This document shows, in pieces, positions 1-5,929 of a stretch of DNA of 9,021 bases; the first letter of the stretch is position 1; the number at the start of each line of letters is the position of its first letter. The notes below the pieces were generated by a model. The model had not been told where the DNA came from and ran no database searches. It was given only the letters and a program-made list of their open reading frames with translations. The position numbers were made by a program, and so were the translations under genes. This DNA is from an uncultured Erysipelotrichaceae bacterium. GTDB lineage: Bacteria > Bacillota_I > Bacilli_A > RF39 > UBA660. Location: contig CACXEZ010000078.1 of the NCBI GenBank assembly GCA_902766815.1, positions 1 through 9,021 on the forward strand. Direction: 5' to 3'.

Positions 1-1
1 G

Positions 2-1264
2 GTTATTAGTATTCAGTTTTCAAGAGGAAGTATCAATACTTTATCTATTAAGAATAGATACAATCATACAGTGGGTCATCCGGATGCTACATTCTCAAAT
101 AATTTAGAAAATATTATACCAGGATTAACGGATGCTTTTGAAAGAGAGTATCACTTAAATATCAATCAGACTGAAAGTCAAGATTTTGAACTTGAAAATT
201 ATGTACTTGCTAATGATAGGAGGTATTACAGATATAATTATGAAATTAATAATATTTATTACTGTTCTAATAATATTATTATTGATGGTAATAGAAATGT
301 CATAGAATATGATCATGAAAAGTATTTAGTGATGGATTATTTTATAGTTGATTTAAAGATGAAGACTATAAGCCTTTATGATGAAAGTTTAAAAGATTCA
401 TTTATAGATTCGTTTCAGAATATAGAAAAGATAAAAGTAGAAGGGGTAAAAGAAAATAAAATTATCACTGTTACCGAGAAAGATAAAGAAGATGTGATTA
501 TTGAAATTAATAAGTATGGACAAATCATTAAACTGGAAGATAAAAATTTAGTAAGTGTTGGAGATTATTTTATGTCGTACAGTAATTATTTACAAAATTT
601 AAATCTTCCTAATTTAGAAAGTGTAGGAAATTGGTTCTTATCTGGTAATATATCATTAAAAGTACTAATTTTACCAAGTTTAGTGGTTGCTGGAGATTGG
701 TTTTTATATAGTAATGAATCATTAAAAATAATAAATTTACCTAGTTTAGTAAGTATTGGAAATTGTTTTTTGAATAATAATAATTCTTTACAAAATTTAA
801 ATCTTCCTAATTTGGAGAGTGTCGGACATAGTTTTTTGTATTGGAATATGTCACTTAGGGTGGTAGATTTTCCTAGTTTAGTAAGTGTTGGAGATGAGTT
901 TTTGTATTGTAATAATTCGTTAAGAGTATTGAGTTTACCAAGTTTAGAGAGTGTTGGAGACAGTTTTTTTAGATTTAATAAAGACTTAAGTGAAATAAAC
1001 GCACCTAATTTGGAGAGAGTTGGAGATTTTTTTTTGAGTAATAATTTGAAACTTAGGGAATTAGATTTACCTAACTTAAAATTTGTTAGAGATTATTTTT
1101 TATGTGATAATACAATGTTGGAGAGGATATATCTTCCGAGTTTGGAAAATTTTGGAGATTGGTTTTTGGTTCATGTTCAATGGCATAAGAGTGGTAATTT
1201 TATTGAGAGAAAAGATGTTATTTTGGAACTTTGGAAAATTAAAAGAAAAGCCAGGAAAAAATAA
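2..1264 (+). CDS. Leucine-rich-repeat protein, 5'-partial
   Basis: The frame is open to the left edge with no stop, so the protein begins outside the window; at least 420 residues are visible. A GTG at 71 could serve as a start but has no good Shine-Dalgarno site, and the codons before it read as ordinary protein (VISIQFSRGSINTLSIKNR), so I treat the gene as truncated by the window. The first ~180 visible residues are non-repetitive and rich in Asn, Tyr, Ile and acidic residues. The rest is about ten 22-residue repeats of the form LPSLxSVGDxFLxxNxSLxx, resembling the bacterial BspA/TpLRR class. A short basic tail (KIKRKARKK) ends it. No membrane segment or sorting signal is visible in this part. 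LRR proteins of this class often mediate binding to proteins or host surfaces; the ligand here is unknown. It appears unrelated to the recA unit downstream, which has its own promoter. Confidence 0.85.
   Translation, partial: VISIQFSRGSINTLSIKNRYNHTVGHPDATFSNNLENIIPGLTDAFEREYHLNINQTESQDFELENYVLANDRRYYRYNYEINNIYYCSNNIIIDGNRNVIEYDHEKYLVMDYFIVDLKMKTISLYDESLKDSFIDSFQNIEKIKVEGVKENKIITVTEKDKEDVIIEINKYGQIIKLEDKNLVSVGDYFMSYSNYLQNLNLPNLESVGNWFLSGNISLKVLILPSLVVAGDWFLYSNESLKIINLPSLVSIGNCFLNNNNSLQNLNLPNLESVGHSFLYWNMSLRVVDFPSLVSVGDEFLYCNNSLRVLSLPSLESVGDSFFRFNKDLSEINAPNLERVGDFFLSNNLKLRELDLPNLKFVRDYFLCDNTMLERIYLPSLENFGDWFLVHVQWHKSGNFIERKDVILELWKIKRKARKK
545..1172 (+). repeat. Tandem 66-bp coding repeats (22-residue LRRs)
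   Basis: About ten consecutive 66-bp units encode the pattern LPxLxSVGDxFLxxNxSLxx. The first and last units are degenerate or partial. At DNA level two units, starting at about 589 and 787, share an identical 27-base stretch exactly 198 bases apart, that is three units. The motif encoding LVSVGD also recurs in the units near 548 and 878. This indicates duplication of blocks of units rather than only ancient single-unit divergence. Confidence 0.85.
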
Positions 1265-1314
1265 GGGGTGTTCTTTTGGTGAAAAGGTTGAATGTTCAGT
1301 GATAGATAACTTTG

Positions 1315-1343
1315 TTGACTTTAATAATTTGCTATTATATAAT
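1315..1343 (+). promoter_or_regulatory. Sigma-A-type promoter of recA
   Basis: TTGACT at 1315-1320 and TATAAT at 1338-1343 are separated by exactly 17 bases, a near-consensus housekeeping promoter. Transcription would begin near 1350, giving recA a leader of roughly 40 bases. No Gram-positive LexA box (GAAC-N4-GTTC) overlaps it; the single GTTC at 1294-1297 has no partner half-site. Confidence 0.8.
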
Positions 1344-1373
1344 TGATTTGTACAGTGAGTAAAATATTTGAAA

Positions 1374-1380
1374 GAGGGGA
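1374..1380 (+). promoter_or_regulatory. Ribosome binding site fixing the recA start
   Basis: GAGGGGA lies 7 bases before the TTG at 1388. The longer in-frame candidate, TTG at 1343, falls inside the promoter -10 box, and the GTG at 1355 is only a few bases past the expected transcription start with no Shine-Dalgarno site. Both are therefore unlikely. Confidence 0.75.
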
Positions 1381-1387
1381 ATATAAA

Positions 1388-2482
1388 TTGAGTAAAGTAG
1401 TAGAAAAGTTTGAAGATAAAGATAAGGCTTTAAGTCAAGTTTTGAAAGATATTGAAAAGCAGTTTGGTAAGGGTGCTATTATGAAGCTTGGTGAGCAAGA
1501 GAATGTAGAAGTTGAGGTTAGTCATAGTGGTTCTTTAGCTTTGGATATTGCACTTGGTGTTGGAGGATATCCGAAGGGAAGAATTATTGAGATATTTGGT
1601 CCTGAATCTTCTGGTAAAACGACTTTAGCATTACATGCTATTGCAGAGGTTCAAAAGGCTGGTGGAAGAGCTGCGTTTATTGATGCTGAACATTCTGTTG
1701 ATCCGGTTTATGCTGAAAATTTGGGAGTTAATATTGATGAGTTGTTGCTGTCACAACCTGATACTGGTGAACAAGCTTTAGAAATTTGCGATGCATTAGT
1801 AAAGAGTGAAGCTGTTAGTATTATTGTTATTGATTCTGTTGCAGCATTGGTTCCAAAGGCCGAGATTGATGGTGAAATGGGAGATTCTCATGTTGGACTT
1901 CAAGCTAGACTGATGAGTCAAGCTTTAAGAAAATTATCTGGTTCTGTTAATAAGACAAATACGATTATTATTTTTATTAATCAATTAAGGGAAAAGGTTG
2001 GGGTTATGTTTGGTAATCCTGAAACAACACCTGGTGGTAAGGCTTTGAAGTATTATTCTTCTGTTCGTCTTGATATTCGTCGTGGTGAACAAATTAAGCA
2101 AGGTAATGATGTCATTGGAAATAATACTAAAATTAAGGTTGTTAAAAATAAAGTGGCACCACCTTTTAGAACTGCTGTTGTAGATATTATGTATGGGAGT
2201 GGTATCTCTCATGAGGGAGAATTACTTGATTTGGCAACAGAGGCTGAGATTGTTGAAAAAAGTGGTGCATGGTATGCTTATCAAGGAAATAAAATTGGAC
2301 AAGGGAAGGAAAATGCTAAAATGTATTTAGCAAATAATCCTTTAGTTTTGGAAGAGATTGAAGAAGCTGTTAGGGAATGTTATGGAATTTCTGATAAAGA
2401 AAAGGAATTAAAAGATAAGAAAAAGGAAGAAAAGAAAACTAAGAGTAAGAAAGAAAAGGAAGAGGTTTTAGAAGAAAAATAA
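1388..2482 (+). CDS. recA: RecA recombinase
   Basis: RecA is the ATP-dependent strand-exchange protein that forms filaments on single-stranded DNA in the cytoplasm, drives homologous recombination and stimulates LexA self-cleavage. From the TTG at 1388 the protein has 364 residues, close to the family's ~345-355. Visible features are the N-terminal oligomerisation helix ([22 protein letters not shown]), Walker A GPESSGKT at 71-78, the EHSVDPVYA segment near 101-109, the Walker B strand VSIIVIDS at about 143-150, and the L2 DNA-binding loop around [21 protein letters not shown] at about 198-218. The last 29 residues (336-364) are almost entirely Lys and Glu, more basic than the acidic tail of E. 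coli RecA. The gene is monocistronic, between its own promoter and a hairpin terminator. Identification is secure; only the start rests on inference. Confidence 0.98.
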   Translation: MSKVVEKFEDKDKALSQVLKDIEKQFGKGAIMKLGEQENVEVEVSHSGSLALDIALGVGGYPKGRIIEIFGPESSGKTTLALHAIAEVQKAGGRAAFIDAEHSVDPVYAENLGVNIDELLLSQPDTGEQALEICDALVKSEAVSIIVIDSVAALVPKAEIDGEMGDSHVGLQARLMSQALRKLSGSVNKTNTIIIFINQLREKVGVMFGNPETTPGGKALKYYSSVRLDIRRGEQIKQGNDVIGNNTKIKVVKNKVAPPFRTAVVDIMYGSGISHEGELLDLATEAEIVEKSGAWYAYQGNKIGQGKENAKMYLANNPLVLEEIEEAVRECYGISDKEKELKDKKKEEKKTKSKKEKEEVLEEK

Positions 2483-2486
2483 GATG

Positions 2487-2520
2487 AAGGAACTAGTTTG
2501 TTAGTTTCTTTTCTTCTTTT
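2487..2520 (+). terminator. Intrinsic terminator of recA
   Basis: AAGGAACTA (2487-2495) pairs with TAGTTTCTT (2502-2510) through nine base pairs including one G-T wobble, around a 6-base loop. A T-rich tail (TTCTTCTTTT) follows. It starts 4 bases after the recA stop codon. Confidence 0.75.
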
Positions 2521-2551
2521 GTGTAAAATCGTGGATTTCTAATTCTATCCA

Positions 2552-2560
2552 TGATATAAT
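2552..2560 (+). promoter_or_regulatory. Extended -10 promoter of the ftsY operon
   Basis: TGATATAAT is a perfect extended -10 element (TGnTATAAT). The best -35 at 17-base spacing, TGGATT at 2532-2537, is weak, which is typical of extended -10 promoters. It lies between the recA terminator and the ftsY Shine-Dalgarno site (AGAGGA, 2574-2579), so ftsY and followers appear to be transcribed independently of recA. Confidence 0.65.
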
Positions 2561-2584
2561 CATTAATATGAAAAGAGGAATGTT

Positions 2585-3553
2585 ATGGGAATATTTGATA
2601 AAATAAAGAAGGTATTTACTAAAGAAGAGAAAGAAACTGTAGAAAGATATGATAAGGGGTTAGAAAAAAGTCGTAAAGAATTTGTATCACAGTTAAGTAA
2701 TTTGAGTAAGAAATATAAAAATATTGATGAAACTTATTTTGAAGAGTTGGAAGATATTTTAATTATGGCTGATATTGGGGTAGATACGGTTGTTCATTTT
2801 GTAGATTTGTTAAGGCAAAGGGTAAAAAATGAACATATTGCAGATGCTCATGTATTAAAAGATATTATTATTGATGAATTGTTTATTATGTATGTTGGAA
2901 ATCATATTTTAGATAGTAAGATTAATTATGTTGATGATGGCCCTACAGTGATTTTGTTTGTTGGTGTTAATGGGGTAGGTAAGACAACTACGATAGGAAA
3001 AATGGCTTATCAATTAAAAAATGAAGGTAAGAAAGTATTGCTTGTTGCTGGTGATACTTTTAGAGCGGGAGCTATTGAACAATTGGTTGAATGGGGTGAG
3101 AGATTAGAGGTTCCGGTTGTGACTTCTAATTCTAAAGATCCTTCTAGTGTTATGTATGATGGATTAGAGAAGGCTTTGCATGAAGAATATGATGTTGTAT
3201 TAGTGGATACGGCTGGAAGACTTCAAAATAAAGATAATTTAATGCGCGAATTAGAAAAAGTGAATCGAGTCATTCAAAAGATTATTCCTAGTGCTCCGCA
3301 TGAAACTTTATTAGTGATAGATGCTACTACAGGGCAGAATGGTATTAGTCAAGCTAAGAGTTTTAAAGATATTACAAATATTACAGGTATTGTATTAACT
3401 AAGTTAGATGGGACCGCTAAGGGTGGTATTGTTTTGGCTATTAAAGATGAAGTAGCGATTCCTGTAAAGTTTGTTGGTTTGGGTGAAGGAATGAATGACT
3501 TAGAGAAGTTTGATATAGAGAAATATATTTATGGATTATTTAAAGATTTGTAG
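2585..3553 (+). CDS. ftsY: Signal recognition particle receptor FtsY
   Basis: FtsY is the SRP-receptor GTPase that docks ribosome-SRP complexes at the membrane for co-translational insertion. The 322-residue protein has an N-terminal amphipathic start (MGIFDKIKKVF), a helical N domain to about residue 105, and a G domain with all SRP-GTPase motifs: G1 GVNGVGKT at 127-134, DTFRAGA at 157-163, DTAGR at 208-212, TKLD at 272-275 and GLGEG at 298-302. The DTFRAGAIEQL segment favours FtsY over Ffh (which has DTYRPAA), as does the absence of a methionine-rich M domain. The acidic A domain of E. coli FtsY is missing, as usual in Gram-positives. ATG is preceded by AGAGGA at 5 bases. The stop codon overlaps the ribosome binding site of the next gene, ylxM, so the two are probably coupled. 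Confidence 0.97.
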   Translation: MGIFDKIKKVFTKEEKETVERYDKGLEKSRKEFVSQLSNLSKKYKNIDETYFEELEDILIMADIGVDTVVHFVDLLRQRVKNEHIADAHVLKDIIIDELFIMYVGNHILDSKINYVDDGPTVILFVGVNGVGKTTTIGKMAYQLKNEGKKVLLVAGDTFRAGAIEQLVEWGERLEVPVVTSNSKDPSSVMYDGLEKALHEEYDVVLVDTAGRLQNKDNLMRELEKVNRVIQKIIPSAPHETLLVIDATTGQNGISQAKSFKDITNITGIVLTKLDGTAKGGIVLAIKDEVAIPVKFVGLGEGMNDLEKFDIEKYIYGLFKDL

Positions 3554-3562
3554 GTGATAAGG

Positions 3563-3856
3563 ATGGATAATCGGGATTATCTTGTTATGCTATATGATTA
3601 TTATTCTGAATTGTTTAATGATAGACAGAAATTATATTTTGAAGAGTATTATTTTAATAATTTATCGTTAGGAGAGATTAGTGATAATTTGGGAGTTAGT
3701 AGAAATGCTATTCATAAATGTATTATTGGAATGGAAGAAAAATTAAAATTTTATGAAGAAAAATTAGGATTATTTTACAAAACTAATATAATTCGTGATA
3801 TAATAAAAAAAGAGAGTGATGATAAGTTGAAGAAACAGTTGGAGGAGTTGATCTAG
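3563..3856 (+). CDS. ylxM: YlxM-family putative SRP-operon regulator
   Basis: A 97-residue protein of the YlxM/UPF0122 family, small helix-turn-helix proteins resembling sigma-factor region 4 that are typically encoded between ftsY and ffh. Seen here: the family-like start YLVMLYDYYSELFNDRQKLY, then SLGEISDNLGVSRNAIHKCI at about 35-54, which is the helix-turn-helix, then a charged helical C-terminus. I chose ATG 3563 because AGGTGA (3552-3557) sits 5 bases upstream; the in-frame GTG at 3554 overlaps that site. The position straight after ftsY supports the call. Studies of streptococcal YlxM suggest an accessory role with SRP. The regulatory role is inferred from the fold, not demonstrated by sequence. 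The expected neighbour ffh does not follow. Confidence 0.88.
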   Translation: MDNRDYLVMLYDYYSELFNDRQKLYFEEYYFNNLSLGEISDNLGVSRNAIHKCIIGMEEKLKFYEEKLGLFYKTNIIRDIIKKESDDKLKKQLEELI

Positions 3857-4051
3857 ATGAAGTTTATTGATCAGGATAAGTTACCATTAGAAATTAAAAA
3901 TAATGAGTTACCTCGTGAGAAAAATAAACATTATAAGGCATTTTATGATGAGAAGGTTCGCACTAGTGGAGGATTTGTGGATGCTTGTTTCTTGGCTGGA
4001 GTGATGATTGTTTGTTTTATGTGGGGAATGTTAGTAGTAATATTAAGGTAA
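3857..4051 (+). CDS. Small single-pass membrane protein, unknown function
   Basis: This 64-residue protein starts immediately after the ylxM stop codon, with GGAGGAG (3841-3847) 9 bases upstream inside ylxM. Residues 1-37 are hydrophilic and charged. Residues ~39-63 form one hydrophobic helix rich in Gly, Val, Met and Cys (VDACFLAGVMIVCFMWGM), ending in a single Arg. This is tail-anchored topology, with the N-terminus probably cytoplasmic. No cleavable signal peptide or known domain is recognised. It lies between ylxM and an AAA+ ATPase gene within one operon, 9 bases before the ATPase start. A role in holding the ATPase at the membrane is possible but is only inferred from context. Confidence 0.8.
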   Translation: MKFIDQDKLPLEIKNNELPREKNKHYKAFYDEKVRTSGGFVDACFLAGVMIVCFMWGMLVVILR

Positions 4052-4060
4052 GGTGAAAAT

Positions 4061-4969
4061 GTGAATAATGAAAGTGTAATTAGTAGATATGCTGATGAGA
4101 TGACTGCAGTTACTTATATTACTGATCCGGCTATTGCTCGTGATGAAGAAATTAAACAACTAATATTGGTTTTATTAACACCTGAGAAGTCTGCTATTTT
4201 GGTGGGAAAACCTGGTATTGGTAAAACGGCTATTGTGGAAGGACTTGCATATCGAATACAACAAAAGAATGTTCCTAATGTGTTACAGGGATTTCGAATC
4301 TATAGGGTTAATACAACAGCCCTAATAGGTACAGATAGTGATGAGAATAGAGTATTGAAATTAGTTCAGGAATTACGAAATATGGATAAAGTTATTTTGT
4401 TTATTGATGAAATTCATACTTTAATTGGTGATGGTCGATTAGATTTGGCTAATATGTTTAAGGAAGGATTGAGTAGGGGGACTATTAAAATTATTGGGGC
4501 TACTACTACTTATGAATATGAGCATTTTATTTTAAGAGATAAAGCGTTTACTAGAAGGTTTGATAAAGTTGATGTAGCAGAACCTACCGAAGAGCAAGTG
4601 GTGAAGATATTGATGAGGACTTTACCTAAGATAGAGTATCAAACAGGAGTTAAGCTGGCTTATACAGAATTTCAGAAGGAGAATATTATGAAATTTATTG
4701 TAGGTATGACTAGTGAGTTTAAGAGGGTATATGAAGTGTCTTCAAGATATCCAGATATTGCTTTAGTTTTGCTTAGACAAGCATTTTCAAATGCTGTTTA
4801 TGAAAATAGAACTACTGTTAATTTTAAGAATATTTATGATGCTATTCGTTTTTCTAAGGCTGTTTATCCAGATGTTATAAAGAAAGAATTAGTAAAATTT
4901 CAAGAACAATTTAAGGATGAACTTAGTTCTGAGGGTGTTGTTGTAGATCCTCTCAATTATTTAGAGTAA
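4061..4969 (+). CDS. Stand-alone Clp-type (ClpB/ClpC D1-like) AAA+ ATPase
   Basis: A 302-residue AAA+ protein that aligns by eye with the first ATPase domain of ClpA/B/C. It has ARDEEIKQLILVL at 26-38 (Clp GRDEEI), Walker A GKPGIGKT at 49-56 with TAIVEGLA after it, Walker B VILFIDE at 111-117 with IHTLIG, sensor 1 GATTTYEYE at 146-154, and an arginine-finger region FTRRFDKV at 163-170. RYPDIALVLL at 229-238 lies in the sensor-2 region. There is no N-terminal Clp domain, middle coiled coil, second ATPase domain or ClpP-binding loop, so it is about a third of a normal Clp protein. The pore motif (KYRGEFEER in ClpB) is replaced by TDSDENR at 91-97, so classical substrate threading is doubtful. 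GTG is preceded by AGGTGA at 4 bases; the ATG one base earlier runs into a stop. It is the last gene of the ftsY operon. Its substrate and function are unknown. Confidence 0.88.
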   Translation: MNNESVISRYADEMTAVTYITDPAIARDEEIKQLILVLLTPEKSAILVGKPGIGKTAIVEGLAYRIQQKNVPNVLQGFRIYRVNTTALIGTDSDENRVLKLVQELRNMDKVILFIDEIHTLIGDGRLDLANMFKEGLSRGTIKIIGATTTYEYEHFILRDKAFTRRFDKVDVAEPTEEQVVKILMRTLPKIEYQTGVKLAYTEFQKENIMKFIVGMTSEFKRVYEVSSRYPDIALVLLRQAFSNAVYENRTTVNFKNIYDAIRFSKAVYPDVIKKELVKFQEQFKDELSSEGVVVDPLNYLE

Positions 4970-4987
4970 TATTATTAGTTAATTTTA

Positions 4988-5016
4988 TTGCAGTGAGAAG
5001 TTTTTTTAGATATACT
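4988..5016 (+). promoter_or_regulatory. Probable promoter of the 199-residue protein gene
   Basis: TTGCAG (4988-4993) and TATACT (5011-5016) are spaced by 17 bases in the 73-base gap after the AAA+ gene. The -35 is a modest match and the -10 a good one. No terminator hairpin is visible in this gap, so read-through from the ftsY operon may also feed the next genes. Confidence 0.5.
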
Positions 5017-5042
5017 TAGAAAAGTAAAGGAAGAGTGATAAG

Positions 5043-5642
5043 ATGTTATATTCAGATGGTGGTTTAGGAAATGATAATATAGAAATGTTAGAACGTTGGA
5101 AAAAAGAAACAAATGGAGAATATTCTGAAATTTATCATAACGTTCGAATGAAGGATGGCGAAAATAGAAATAAGGTATATCCTAAGAAAAATTTAGAAAA
5201 TAAACCTTTGCGTCCTACTGCTAGGGCTATTGCTGCTTTAAGTATTGTTGCTATTTCTAGTCTTGCTGTGATTAGTCATCAAAACCAAAGAAAGATTTAT
5301 GATCACGTTTATGAAACAGGTGTTATTCCAAGTAGTTTAAGTATTAGAGATGATTCTGTTTCTGGCCATTTGATTAGTTATCAGGATATTTATGGAAATA
5401 TTCAAAGTATGGGAAGTGAATATTTTGTTAATTTGGCATTACAGGAAGGATTAGAAAAAGGACTTAATGCTAATGAATTAGCTATTGCTTTTGATTATTG
5501 TGGTATTTGTGATGCTAGTTTTATTAAAGATTCGTCATTTTTAGGTAGAATTGGAGAAGAAATCAAGGTAACTTGGAATATAGATGAACAATTAAAAGAG
5601 GCAGTTGGAGAAGTAGAAAATACAACTGGAAGGAGTTTATAA
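5043..5642 (+). CDS. Single-pass membrane protein of unknown function
   Basis: A 199-residue protein that I do not recognise. Residues 1-58 are hydrophilic and charged. Residues ~59-79 (TARAIAALSIVAISSLAVISH) form one membrane helix. The following ~120 residues are soluble and mildly acidic, with a predicted mix of helices (ALQEGLEKGLNANELAIAFDY) and a Cys pair (CGIC, about 153-156). The basic stretch before the helix suggests the N-terminus stays in the cytoplasm and the C-terminal domain is outside. ATG is preceded by AGGAAG at 9 bases. The stop overlaps the start of the next gene (TAATG), so the DUF1292-like protein is probably made in step with it. The AAA+ gene lies 73 bases upstream. 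No catalytic motif is visible. Confidence 0.8.
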   Translation: MLYSDGGLGNDNIEMLERWKKETNGEYSEIYHNVRMKDGENRNKVYPKKNLENKPLRPTARAIAALSIVAISSLAVISHQNQRKIYDHVYETGVIPSSLSIRDDSVSGHLISYQDIYGNIQSMGSEYFVNLALQEGLEKGLNANELAIAFDYCGICDASFIKDSSFLGRIGEEIKVTWNIDEQLKEAVGEVENTTGRSL

Positions 5643-5893
5643 TGGAAGAAGTAAAGACATTAGAAATTAATGGAAAAGATTGTTTTTTAGTAGATTCTAT
5701 CTCTGATGATGGTATTGTATATCATTATTTTTCAAATTTAGAAGATGCTAATGATATTTATGTATTTAAAGATAAAGAAGTTGATGGTGAAGATTGTTTT
5801 GTATCTTTAGGAACAGAAAGTGAATTTAATTATGCTTTAAGTGTATTTTTTAATAAACATAAAGATGATAAATTTGATGGTGCTACTGATTAG
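5642..5893 (+). CDS. Small acidic DUF1292-like protein
   Basis: This 83-residue acidic protein has the pattern of DUF1292 (YrzB) proteins: LEINGKDCFLVDSISDDG followed by an IYVFKDKEVDGEDCFVSLGTESEF strand-turn-strand segment and a short helix. DUF1292 proteins are small, conserved in Firmicutes and have no established function. The ATG overlaps the preceding stop by one base, and AGGAG (5631-5635) lies 6 bases upstream, so translation is coupled to the 199-residue membrane protein. The 3' end of the gene, including its stop codon, lies inside a terminator hairpin. The family assignment is by motif memory and is moderate; existence of the gene is well supported by the coupling and ribosome binding site. 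Confidence 0.68.
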   Translation: MEEVKTLEINGKDCFLVDSISDDGIVYHYFSNLEDANDIYVFKDKEVDGEDCFVSLGTESEFNYALSVFFNKHKDDKFDGATD

Positions 5894-5903
5894 TAGCTTT
5901 TTT
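5882..5903 (+). terminator. Intrinsic terminator embedding the stop codon
   Basis: GCTACT (5882-5887) and AGTAGC (5892-5897) form a perfect 6-bp stem with a 4-base loop GATT, followed by six T residues (5898-5903). The TAG stop codon of the upstream gene (5891-5893) spans the loop and the 3' arm. Confidence 0.78.
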
Positions 5904-5929
5904 CTTGCTAGTTAAGAAGAGGTGACGAC

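Noticed and set aside
1273..1286. Possible terminator hairpin after the LRR gene (CTTTT-GGTG-AAAAG)
   Set aside because: The stem is only 5 bp, AT-rich and lacks a following T-run; not a credible terminator.
1286..1297. Possible LexA/SOS operator near GTTC upstream of recA
   Set aside because: The half-site GAAC is absent at the required 4-base spacing.
1083..1346. Plus-strand frame overlapping the end of the LRR gene
   Set aside because: It is an out-of-frame shadow of the repeat region with no ribosome binding site and no recognisable domain.
1343..1387. Longer recA start (TTG 1343 or GTG 1355)
   Set aside because: TTG 1343 lies in the promoter -10 box and GTG 1355 has no ribosome binding site just past the transcription start; TTG 1388 has GAGGGGA at 7 bases and gives the usual RecA N-terminus.
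1985..2212. Minus-strand frame inside recA
   Set aside because: Antisense shadow of a highly conserved gene; no Shine-Dalgarno site and no domain.
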